A DNA stretch of 64,000 nucleotides from Fasciolopsis buskii (Eukaryota > Platyhelminthes > Trematoda > Plagiorchiida > Fasciolidae), in contig LUCM01011247.1 in NCBI GenBank assembly GCA_008360955.1, positions 10,933-74,932 of the forward strand. The letters are read 5' to 3'. The notes beneath the pieces were generated by a model. The model saw only the letters and a program-made list of their open reading frames with translations, did no database searches and had not been told where the DNA came from. Position numbers and translations under genes: made by a program. Each line of letters begins with the position of its first letter. Positions within the stretch are counted from its first letter, which is position 1. This document shows positions 38,099 through 49,611 of the stretch, piece after piece.

Positions 38099-39346
38099 GA
38101 TGCACGATATAAGCGGGATTCGTGAAATTCAATCGCTTCTAAACAAACGAGGCTGCTATTTGTTCTTTTGTTTTTATTTTACAAATAACCCAGTTAATCA
38201 GAAGAATCATTATTGTCGAGGTATTCATTAAATCGGAGCAAAAATACCAAATTATTTCAAAACTCCTCCTTTCCAAGCTGCAGACTGTGCATTTTGCCTC
38301 AGACTAAGAATAAGGTTCGATGTGTTTTAGTTAAATGCGGTGTTTAATCAAAATTTTGAACTGTGGAAATCATACTAACTAATGCGTGTACTTCATTCAA
38401 TAGTCCAAAGCTAAAGAGACTATTGAGCATGAGTTCCCTCGCCTGGGAAATGGTCCGTGTTGTTTTCATCAAGGTGAGAACTAACCACACGAACTAAACA
38501 AGCAGCACGGTGAAATTTTTAAATTTTGCCACCGGTCCATCAATTCCAGAAAGTCTAGTTTCCGGTTTCTTTTAGTGTAGTAATGATTTTGTGATGTTCA
38601 TGCACCAACATGAAATTTTCCTTTTATGGTTGCACGATTGTCAATAGTAATGGAACACCTTGTTGTGCCTTGTGTTAGCAAATTGCTGTTCAACGTTTTT
38701 AGGTCATTTCTAATTCCTTACGATGTGGTTTGATATCCTTTATTGTTTCAGCTTTTAGGCATACCCCACCCGTCCTGTACTCGCCTCAAGTTTGGTTCAT
38801 CGCTGTCGTATCACAATCATGAGGTTTCAAACAACAAAATCAACAAATATTTCCGAGTAAATGGATTCACGTTTCCTTACCCTTATCTTTACAGTAACTG
38901 ATGTCATCTTCTTTGCACTAGACATTTATTCTTGTTCTACTGGCCTGTCAGCTGTCAGGACCAAACAGATAAGGGCAAAAGTAAAAACCTGCCAGTCGTG
39001 CATATTTTTTCTGGCAAAAGGAGTTATGTTTCGTGCTCCACTTCTGGCTTTCCGACACATTCTCCCTTTTGATGGATTCAGTTAAAGGAACACAGAATCT
39101 CGTTGCAGTACAGTGATCTCTCATTTAAACTGCATTTTGTTAACCCTGGGAGAATTGCTAGTCTGTTATTGGATAACAATGACGGCAACCGTTCCTGCCA
39201 CAGAATCAGGCTCTCGCGCGGATGAAGCAAATGAGTAGCAATCTTGAACACGGATGTAGATGGTTTGAATGCCACATTCATTCGCCCGTCCACAGAAAAT
39301 TAACCCTGCAATGCAATGCACGCCAAACTCTCCTCTTCATTGGAAG
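38099..39346. other. No gene recognised
   Basis: Only short runs on both strands. A good acceptor-like sequence (TTGCATTGCAG, minus strand) near 39.3 kb is followed by a 45-codon open stretch on the minus strand, too short to call. Confidence 0.45.
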
Positions 39347-40422
39347 CTACACAATTCTCAGCTCCTTAAATCCCATCTCTGCTTCCGGTCTAAATGATAC
39401 GTTATCTCCTGGTGTTAGAACACTTGTGAGTTTGGTTAAGGAAACCTGAACTCCGTTGTGAACAAAGCCATTTGCGCTGTTATTATTCCCGCCGTCTTGA
39501 GACATGAATCGATTGCGCTTTTCCCTAGGGACTACACTTCCGATTTGTTTTCAGTCTGCTTCATTCCAAAGCAAATACCTACATCCCATCCATATTAACC
39601 GAATGGACTGTCCCAGTTCGTTCGTGTCTCGTTCCGATTAATTTCAAATGACGTTCTTCCGTTCGCATACTAACCCAACAGTCAAAATGTGGATGAGGTT
39701 GCCCGTTGGATATTGTGTCTAGAAGTTTCGACAGTTGTGTGGAACTCGTTAGCATGATCCATTTCGATTATTTTTGTGCCTGCATTTCGGCTGTCCTTTA
39801 TTGTGTTATCCCGGTCAATTAAACCCAAAGAAATATTTTTTATTATGAAGATTTATACGATTATCTTAATGAACTCTCCTTTGAATTATCTGTGCAACTT
39901 GTAAGATACCCTGATAATGTTGTGATTAATCAGCCTGTTTTCACTGATTTCGATGTCTTCGTTTTCTGGGATAACTGACATATACTTCTGAAACTTTTCT
40001 CATGACTAGAACTGTAGTTTAACACGCCTAATTGCAAATCTCTGTTATCTGTATTCCACGGAGCATTTGATCAACATTATCCAGAGCCTAGTCCACTCGT
40101 TACCTGGCTGTTTTCTTCGAATCGTTTTACTTTCTTGAGAAACGTTGCTCGACTGCTCAGATCTTCGGTCCCGACAAACTGCAGCGTGTCTGCGACTTAC
40201 TGATGTAACTTTACCGTTCTCAAGTAATGGATTTCTTCTACCATCAAATGTAATTTGACGTAACACGTTCATTTTACTCAAGTTGGCAAACCTCGGACGG
40301 AACTTGCACAAAAGCTTACTTAAAACGATCCGCTGAATTACTCGCAGACCCCGCTCATCCTTTGCAAATTGATTTATCAATGGTAGTGCATATTTTTCCA
40401 TGTATTCAACACTTGCATCATT
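39347..40422 (-). other. Coding-like island on the minus strand, unrecognised
   Basis: Several stop-free, purine-rich minus-strand segments follow each other here with protein-like composition. Segment 40045-40422 is open for about 125 codons and has charged stretches such as KYALPLINQFAKDERGLRV and DRRSEQSSNVSQESKTIRRK. Segment 39910-39987 (26 codons, VIPENEDIEISENR inside) is bounded by TTTCAG and GTATCT, good acceptor and donor sequences. Segment 39682-39852 contains IDRDNTIKDSRN. Segment 39347-39550 contains NGVQVSLTKLTSVLTPGDN. They lie in different frames, so they would have to be small exons or one decayed gene. No domain is recognised. AT-rich chance sequence rarely gives so many charged residues, but overlapping frames also look partly protein-like, so confidence is low. 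Confidence 0.25.
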
Positions 40423-43400
40423 TCCGCCTGCTATTCATATTTATCCTCATTCCATCGATTAACTGCATTCCAATCCCAATGGCTGGGCATGTTTCGATCG
40501 ATTTTTGCCCATGAACAACTATCACTCAGGCACTGGAAACTAGCCACAGGTGTTGATTCAACGCAATATTTTAGGGATTTACAAATGGTTACCATGCATT
40601 CGTGCGTTTTTTTGCACATATATGCAATATACCAAATGTGCAGTTTCATTAATGAAGGCTTCTCCACTCGGAATTACTTTTCACAAAATCAAACCACTTA
40701 TGGCGGGCAAAAAGTCAGTCGAAACCACTTTATCGACTCGAATAAAACAAAAAAGATTTGTCATGTAGCTATTTCCTCTCAAATAGTGTGAAGGTTGCAA
40801 TGGAGGCTGTGTGGTTTAGACAGTGGTATGCATATGTAAGTTGTTCTCTCAAATGGCATTCACGCGTCCGGTGCGTCTGTTTCAAAGATCATTTTACTCA
40901 GGACTAAGCAGATTTTAGAAATGATTGACGACGAGCGCGAGAGATGTTCGTGTGACCGGTTGACCCAGTCACTGGATCTGCGTGTATTAACTTTATGTAC
41001 ACAATCGTCAAAAACCAGTACTATATTATCTAATTGATTCAGATGCTACATTGAACCCCATGCCAAGTAAAAAGTGTTTTTAAAACCAACGGAAATGGAC
41101 AAAGTAGCACGTTTGTCATTGAAGTGAATGTGAAATCAGTGTGCATGAATGAAGGCGATCGGTCTCGCCTGTGAAAGGGTTGGATTAGCCGTAAGTCTTT
41201 CATTCATTCAATTCATCCCTACTAAATGCATCGCTTTTTGCGACACTCGGTTTTCTCTTTCATTGCCTTTTTTTCCTCTAGGGGAATTTGCTCTTCGCAT
41301 GGGTAGAGAAAGAAAAAACCATCGGAAGATAACCTAACATTAGCTTGAAAAACAAGTGAAATGGAAAAATAGTGATCTTTAGCAATAGGATGTTGTACTC
41401 CATAAAGCTCGTTTTGTTTGCATCGAGGAAAACCAGTCACGTTCCATTCTGTTAAAAAGTGTAATAACCTCCATTCATTCCACCAATAAATATTGTATAC
41501 AATCACGAGGTTAGCAAGATAAAATCTGATAAAACACAGGCCGGTATTGTTTAATCCTTGTGAAGACTGCACCTATTGTGAAAACGTATTCTTCTCATGG
41601 TTCTTTAAAATGTAACTGTTCAAAGTTGACGCGTATCTGACGGTCTTCGATGAAGAATTATGTCGGGTAGGTGAAAAGTATTTCTTTCGCTGAAGAGTTA
41701 AAAAATAATTCCCCATAGTTAATAAAAAGAAACGTTAAAACATTAACTGAATGAAAACAAATGTAAAACATGCATGTTTAGGAAAATATTTAATAAGCAT
41801 CGTTGTTTTTAACATGATTTCTAGTAATGCTTGTAGCATTGGATACCGTGATGCCTCTTTTTGGAGTTCGGTATGTTTAATTCCACGCCGCGGATGACCG
41901 AGTCATGGGATGGGGAATGATGCCCAAATATTAACCAAGACACCCTTTCAAATGCAACGTCTGATCATGTGGCTTTGTGTGTCACAAACTTTCATTGGCT
42001 TGTATGACGAAATGTGAGCTTAATTTGGAAGATTTCACTCCAAAGCTTACACGTGTATTCCATTCCCGTGAATATCATCGCCTGAATTTGATGTAAACTC
42101 TAACCAAGACCCCGGAAGTCGGACACAGGGAAATCCCTGGATTTCCTAGACGGTTATTCGTATTTGTGTTTCATCGCTTCACAAGCAATTTACCCCAAAT
42201 CTTCAAAGCCCTTCTGATATAGTAAAAAAAAGATCTTCATCTTATTGTCTAAATTGAGACAGCTATTGCACGGTTTAGGGTTCAGTAGTGTGAGAGTTTC
42301 GTATTGTGGTTACTGGTCACGTGTCTGCCACCCATTCAAGTAGCCATGGTTTGAACAGGATAGAACTGGCTGGTACAAGTCTCCGGATTCAACAGCCTAG
42401 TGTATCTAGTTTGAATCACGTAATAACAATTAGGCATTGTATTGCGTAAATCACATGACACTTAGGTATAAAGTAATATGTTACTGCTAACATTGGAGTG
42501 CAAGTGCCATCCGTTCGAATATGGTAATTGGGGAGGTGATAGACATAAAAGAAATAAAAGCAAATTCAGTTGGGCTAAGAGTTTTAAGTATTTTCTAACA
42601 CCATGAACACAATTAACTATGTTCTTTTGACATCCGACAGTTTACCAGTCACAATTCGGTAACTGTATCGCAAACGCAATTCACTTAGCCTTGTACGTGT
42701 GTTGTCTTCACTTGTGGCTGGCGTGAGCTACGGGTTGTCTCCTCTCATGTCCGTTGTTGAGCTTGTTAAATGTCAGTGTCAACAGTGGCTGTTTTGACAA
42801 TCTTCAATGGGACTAGTTTTTGTCAAAGCCGATGCCACAGATTCGTTGTTCCAGATACGAACGTTAAAGGCACGTTTGTGGGCCAGTCAAACGCGGTTGC
42901 GTTTTGCTCCATAAAAATTTGACAGCAACAAATGATAACCACCAAATGACATTTTTATTCGAGCATGAAACATTTCATTCGGTGAAACGGAAATCGATCA
43001 ACATTACAAGTCGGTTGCGAAAATTAAGTTTTTTCTTAGGCACAACGTAAATTGTAGCTTTCGTTAAACAGACTGAAATATATGGCTCTCGCTGAGAAAA
43101 AATAATTGCAATGTTAGTAGTTCTGTCGCGCATGAACTCCAACTTATGGTAGCAGATTTCCTCAGGACAAGATTGAAATTAAAGCCCATTTGGGTTTTTT
43201 TGTTTACATAGATTTCGTGTATGGGAGTGCAAATAATTCGATACAAATTGCGGTTTCATGTCACATTTCTATTACATTGAACACCTGTGTTCATCGATGT
43301 CAAATAAAATGAAGGTGGATCCAAAGTGATTTCCTCGCCTTGTCCATCACTTATAATTCTCGTTTAGAGGAGACCGAGCATTTGTTGCTATCATCTAAAC

Positions 43401-46400
43401 GAACCCCTCGGTAACCAGTAACATTGTCATTTGCACCAAAATGTAACCTGAGGTTATAAAATGCGCAGAAAATCAATTAATGCATTTTGTTTGCGAGAAA
43501 CAGACTTTGGTACATTGCAAAATTACAACTGTTCATGCGGTCCAGTGAAACAATGAGACTAACACACACACACAAAATGTGAATAATTTCTGGGTTCATT
43601 CTGTGTACTTTTAATTCCATGCACCGTCCATAAGAAAACCTTAAGTCTGATATATTTAAAATATCGAACCGACGCCGGTTGAACAGTAATAAAATCTATT
43701 CAGCTGCTAGGTCATTTTTCCGAATAATTTTTGAAAAAATAAATAGCATTATTCTGGCTCCGCAACAGCAACTGGAATAAATGCAGGTTACCCCGGGGCT
43801 CCCTTTTTTGCGGACAAGAAATTTAGCAAGCAGGTTAAATTTATCACTTGCAAAATCCGACGAATGAATTTGCTTAATGCGAAAACTCAACGCCACTACA
43901 CAAAATATTTGATTTCGAAACACGTATGCAAGCGATTGATCCAAACAAAATGTCGTCAAACGAAAGCAAAATCAGGGCATTTTATGTCACGGTGTTTTGT
44001 CTTGGAAACTCATTGTATCAAACTTACTAATCAATTTGTCAACTATTCACTTGACAGGTTCGCAAACAATCGTTGCATAAAAGTACGCACAACCAAGATG
44101 GTCGTGCTTGGACAGTGTATTAGATCATGGGATCACAAAGGGAAACCAGATTTTCGATATCCAACTAACTGATATTCAGTCCCAACTACCCTCGGTACTT
44201 GTCATTTTTGGTATTTTACTTGAACTCTCGTTCACATCTATTCTTAATGATTAGTTTGTCTTAATCTACATGGAACTTTAGCAAAATTTGCAACTGTCTG
44301 TCGTCACAATTTTCTGGTGCTTCAAATACAAGGTAAGTAATTTTGTTCTGACGGAATTTTCTATATTTGCAAATCCACATCGCCTAGTAGTAGAGCCATT
44401 TTGCTTTGACTACAAGCCCAAATGCTCCGGATAGAGCTAGCACTCGTCAAATACATTATACCACTAATCAGCGGTCATACTTCAGATGCCACTGGATCCG
44501 TTGAGTGGGTTTCATTACCCACTCATCTGTAAGTAATTATCGATTGAGGTTTTGAATTTTTCACAGCCCACGGCAATAATGTAACACAATTTTTATCTCA
44601 TTAATTTTAAGACCACTGGTTATCTTAGTTCAGACTGCTGGTTTTCCGGTGGTTTGATACACTGAGCTTAGCATTTAGTGCGCAAACATTTTATTGTCTT
44701 GTCAAAGATAAATTGATGTTACCTCTAGTCGTGGTGAAACATTTTTGTCATCTCAAATCTCAGTCCGGAGAACTCCAATTCTAAGATATCACATCGAATC
44801 TGCAGCTCAAGAAAATCAATAGAAAGAATTCGTTTTCAAATAGATCCTTGGAAAACAACACATTTCATTCTCAAACATTAAAATTCACCACCAATTTCTT
44901 TCGCCTTCTTGTATTGTTAAGTGGTTCCTCGACGGTGTCAGTCAGAGAGCTAATAAACCGTGATATACAATTGGAAATAAACTGACGATTCTATTTTCTT
45001 GTTTGACAGTAGTGCGATAAATAATTTGCTTCAGTTTAATGAACTGACAACCGGTGCACTGCAGTTGGAAATGTGTGAAGGGAATAGATCAACATTAAAT
45101 GACAGCTTTAAGCCATAGTCAATCAGATAATAAGTCACATTGGCATTATAAACGACACTGATCACTATTCAAATGTGTGCTTCTCTCCTTAAATTCTGCA
45201 TTACTAGTTTTTTTCTCTTCAAACGTGCGGTTTCAGAAATAAAATGAAATAATTCACCATTGGGAAGAAAAGCTTTAATCAACATATAATCGTTTTTTTC
45301 GAAAATCTGAAGTAATGCGATTTCCAAATGGACCACAGTCAACTAATGGGCCTAACAGACAGACGAATTTTGCAATTTATGATATGTCAGTCAATGCGGT
45401 TTCTATTGGTGAGTTATTGTTTTTCAAAATCGAAAATCGGGGCTTTCACTCACGCGGATTCATTGTCTTTAACTGTGATAAATGCCAACGCCCAGCGAGC
45501 ATTAGAAGATTCTAACTGCTAGTTGCAAAATGTCCAATGAAAGGGCGTAATTCATCGGCATCGTGAATGATAACTGAAGTCCGTGGTATATTAAGGTACC
45601 AATAGTGCTTTTGCATTTTACCGTTAACACTGAAGAAATGAAGACTGCAACTAGATTTATTAACCTATCTAAACTTTTTATGCGCAACTTTGTAAGAAAT
45701 TGGTAAGCCATTTGACGCTTCAATGGACGTCGAACCAGGAAGAACAACTCTTGCAACTTTGTACGTAAACGGAAGATTTTTCTTGAACTTTGGAAGCGAT
45801 ATAATTTTGGTCATCGTTCATCTTCCAGTTGAGTTATTTTCCTTTCACAACCATCGGCCATATCGCTGGTGATTATCATCTAGACAAGAAAATCCAGGCA
45901 AGCCCCTCGTTCTAGGGACGGCGATTTTGACAAATTGACCGTAAAAACAAATCTGAGATAACGGTAGCCTCCTACATCCATCCATTCCAGTGGGACTGGG
46001 AGTCCCGCCTTGTCTATATTCTGTTTTTCTCGGAAACAATACGTTTGTTGTCCGCCATCTGTTTCATGCTCCGCACTTGAAAGAAATTTGTTCCTTCAGA
46101 CGAAACACGTGATAGACCATTAACAGTAGCAATTAATCTTATTCCGAATAGATCGAGTCAAGTATGAGAAAAGTAGCCAATTTTTGTTCAATCCTGTTAT
46201 AATTTCTTTTCTGAAACAACGAATTCCGTTGGAAGAACTCGTCCATATCCAAACCAGAAATGGTTGGGTAGTTTCATTGTACCAAACATTGATTGATACC
46301 AAACACATCATGCGATAGTGGAGTTCAGTAACGAAACAAATACAAGTGTTCATTGTCGTTAGACGGTAATTATTTTCCCATGAACGGTGCCGGTTTGGTG

Positions 46401-48054
46401 CCCTCTGTTTAACCCGGGTCAGTTAAAACAAAAAGCGATTCGAGCAAAGTAAAACGTTTATTATTAGTTATTCGCTTCTTCCAATCGAGGGTTTTATTTA
46501 TTCTTTAAAATTACTAGTCAATTTGATCGTTTTTAACAGAACAGGTTACGGGATATGGCTATGTCCTGAAATCTTCGCAATCAGGCAAGTAGCACATGCT
46601 AATTCATCTCAGAGTAGGACTCAATGGAATACAAATGAGGTTGACAAACTCGATGTAATGCTGGACGAAAACCGACTGTCTTACACCAGAGCATATGCGT
46701 ACTTTGAGCTCGCAGGTTTTGCTCACAGTGATGTATTCACCTTGTTGATCAGCAATGTTTCCTAAAATGCCAACCGTCTGCTGCTCCGTTTCCCTGGAAT
46801 TACTTGAAAATGTTGGTCGTTTTCAGTCCGGTGAACGAAAGTCTTAATGGTGTTTCGTGACTGGGAGGATTGGGTTACTGGTGCCGTTTTTTCTTTTTGG
46901 GTCATGAGGGAATCATTTATGTCACTAATCATTTGGGCACATACAAATGTATTAGTTGACCCAGGTGCTAATCGGTTCTGTCGATGTATCAAAGCAACTG
47001 CAAGCAGACCAGTAACTTAAATGAGAGCCATTTTGGTCAGGCACATTTTCTCATGTCGACTGAGATTCAGTTGCAGTTAGAATAGTCAATTCAGCCAATA
47101 ATAAGGCAGGATTTAGGCCACAGTTGAGCTTACGGATAATCCGTTTGGACAGACAATCACCGTTGAATGGTTTGATGATGATAACTAGCTTTTTCTGTAC
47201 TGAATCTAATCCGCTTCCTTTAGGTTGTCCTTTTTGTGAATCTTTAGATATATCAAATGTCCGCTTGTCTCAAGAGTCACCGTTAGGAAATTTTCCCCCT
47301 TTTGGACTTGAGTTGTGCTGTGAGAATTTCGGACCTGTCGTAAGCAACCGGTACAAAGCTGGCGGACAAAATGTACTCCCCGTTTCAAGTTGCTTTACGA
47401 TTAATTGTCGTTTGTATTTGTCCTTCGGGATGTCTAGCCGTCAAAATATCTAGGAAGGGTTGAATGATGTGGTTTTCTCTTTTGTATGTGCCTGAAATAT
47501 TTAGATGTGCTCTACTAAGTTCATTGAAGAATTCATTGAAGCACTCAGGGACAAAATAAGACCGTCATCGACTTAATATAACGGAAAAAATGGACGAGAC
47601 GTCTGATCTTTGGTCTCTATCTCCGGTTCCCACTAATTCTAGTCAGAAAAAAACAAGTGGAGCAGATAGAACAATTCGTTCACTAATCATCTTTGCACTG
47701 CTTATATTGATCTTCAAAGATCGACACTAAGTGATCCATTCTTTTACTGGCCCCTTTGGTCTAGCTTTGTTCATGGGCTTCCATATGCGATGTTTTGTTC
47801 ACACTATCGATTGACGTAAAGCATGCGGTGTGTCAGGCGAAGTACTGATCATCAAATGAACCCAGTTCGTTTGCCTAAGAGTGACCTCTTTTGTTTTTAC
47901 CCGTCCACGTGGAAACTTTCCAATCCCGTATATTTTCTTCGAAATCTCCTGGTTTTTCATTTAGTTTTTTACATTTTACTAAGTTAAACCGCTAGGCTGT
48001 GGTATTCTTTTTTACTTCGATTAGATTTTTGGTGGGTGACGAAAGAAAAGATTT
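40423..48054. other. No gene recognised (about 7.6 kb)
   Basis: There is no supported gene. Runs at plus 40489-40791 and minus 40431-40667 oppose each other next to the 40-kb island and could belong to it, but show no motif. A short (CA)6 tract lies at 43562-43574. Other runs (minus 41222-41572, plus 43864-44172, plus 46523-46765, plus 47124-47453) are of chance length and unrecognised. Confidence 0.5.
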
Positions 48055-48438
48055 TCAAACCCCAAAAAACAGACTCCTTGTTTCGCATTTCTCAATTAAT
48101 GAAAGTTCATTAATTTGCATGCAGCTCAAATCGGGCAGAAAACAGAATGTGTTCACGCGATAATTGGTGCAGAACAATTCATTCAAAAATAAATTTCCGC
48201 TCGTGGAGAAAGGATTTCGAACAGTCGCTTTGTTTGGGAATTCTTCGATTGTATTTTCGTTTTGGCTAATTTCCCCAACTGTGCTGAAATTTCCATTTGC
48301 AGTGTTTTCATCGGTCAAACACATAGGGTAGCTCTCAACTACGTTCTCGAAATACTGCAGGAGCCCGGGGAATATTCTTTCATTTCCTCCAACAACATCA
48401 AATGGTTTTAATTGTGAATGATATAGTGTTAATAACAC
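48055..48438 (-). other. 127-codon minus-strand open run, unrecognised
   Basis: The run opens at 48438, inside the edge of the hammerhead-like repeat, and ends at a TAG at 48055-48057. Its middle is hydrophilic and evenly composed, for example LTDENTANGNFSTVGEISQN, unlike the Cys/Phe/His-rich readings typical of non-coding DNA here. There is no signal peptide, membrane segment or known motif. It could be an exon whose upstream part lies beyond the repeat, or chance. The apparent first codons derive from repeat sequence and should not be taken as a real start. Confidence 0.2.
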
Positions 48439-48520
48439 GGCGCTGTTGGTAGATGTAACACGTCAACGTTTCGACTACCGTGGGCAGTCTTTCTCAAGGC
48501 AAGTTTTACAATCAAATTGT
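48429..48520 (-). repeat. Hammerhead-like dispersed repeat, single unit
   Basis: Read on the minus strand it has the same order as the units at 34.1 kb: CCTTGAGA, a stem GACTGCC/GGTAGTC with loop CAC (plus 48473-48489), then GAAAC (plus 48468-48472), then GTTGACGTGTTACATCTACC. The stem is preserved with a G-U pair where the 34-kb left unit has a Watson-Crick pair, so pairing rather than exact sequence is kept. Only one arm is present, unlike the inverted pair at 34 kb. This suggests the unit, not the palindrome, is the basic repeat. Confidence 0.6.
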
Positions 48521-49158
48521 GGTGTTTTCATGCCTGTAGTTTTTAGTTCGTTCCATCAGCGCGATATGCAGCTTTATTGATATCGGTTTTACGTGAGCTG
48601 ACTGTTATCCAGAGAAGCCTCAGGGAGTTGCCTCCTATCTTTCTGGATATTTGTCACTTTATCAAGTTAGTTTTCGTTCCACTTAATCATAGCGTCCAAC
48701 ATTTGGCCTCGATGAAAGAAATAGACACCTTCTGTCTATTTCAGATGTCTACCCTTGGTTTAGTGCTACACATTAAACAACTGGGCTGTCAAGTGGGTGC
48801 TGAAATGCATATTTCGGACACACCTGGAGCGATTTTATACCGCCTTGCCTTATGATCCAAGGTTGGAATTATGTTCTACAGTCGATCGTTCAGATTCGCA
48901 AGTTGAGCCTCGGTTTGTGCTTGAAGAATGTCATCAGTGCCTAACTCAACTTCGAACCCAAAGATCCATTTTATTTTTGAACCCTCGTCATTTTAATAAC
49001 TCAGGATTGTCAACTAATTCGACGGCGCTAGTAGAAAACAGAAGAGGCCTTTTGAGTTTGTAAAGGCAGCCAGCGCAAACAAGGACACAACTTTATGAAT
49101 GACAATTTTAATCTCTGAACAATGTCGGTTTATGTTTTATCGACGAACCATGAAATGA
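48521..49158. other. No gene recognised
   Basis: Two overlapping plus-strand runs of about 90 codons (48577-48855 and 48797-49063) are present in different frames. Neither shows a known motif. Confidence 0.4.
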
Positions 49159-49611
49159 AATGTCACTGAGTTAGATCACTGTCCACGTTTGACTCTTCCG
49201 TGTACCACGTTTACATACGAATTGAATCGGGACAATTCGTGTTATGGCAGAATAACGCTAGTCGAACTACAGCTGGAAATGCTAACTGTGTATGATACAC
49301 GGGAGAACCGCAAGATTAACAAATCTCCAATGGCAGCACGCTTGTTACTCGATCATTTGGTCATGGGTGAATGTAAATACGAGCGCAGTTGGCGCGTTAG
49401 CACACAAAATGTTCTAAACGAAACGGTAAAGCGAGTGCCAGCAAACTCGAAGCGCTTTGCAAATAAAATCCATGCAAATGTCAACACATACGCAAATGCT
49501 TGCACATTCTCTCGATCACATTGTTTGGGATATAAATTTGAACTAGAAACTGCTTACTCTCAATTAAATGTTTCCGTAATAAACTGGCTGACAGTGTATG
49601 TAAACGTATGA
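49159..49611 (+). other. 150-codon plus-strand open run, unrecognised
   Basis: Open from after a TGA at 49156-49158 to a TGA at 49609-49611, making it the second-longest stop-free stretch I checked. The composition is fairly balanced (RRLT-poor start, then ELNRDNSCYGRITLVELQLE) with scattered Lys/Arg and no membrane segment. It has no convincing ATG near the start and no recognised domain. About one run of this length is expected by chance in this window, so I list it only as a candidate exon. Confidence 0.15.

Noticed and set aside
41222..41572. 116-codon minus-strand run
   Set aside because: Aromatic-rich, with low-complexity readings of T-rich tracts (FFFLY, EEKKAMKEK), no motif, and chance length.
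49189..49611. TTG-initiated gene
   Set aside because: An alternative start codon has no meaning in a eukaryotic genome. The open stretch is kept only as a weak exon candidate (49159-49611).
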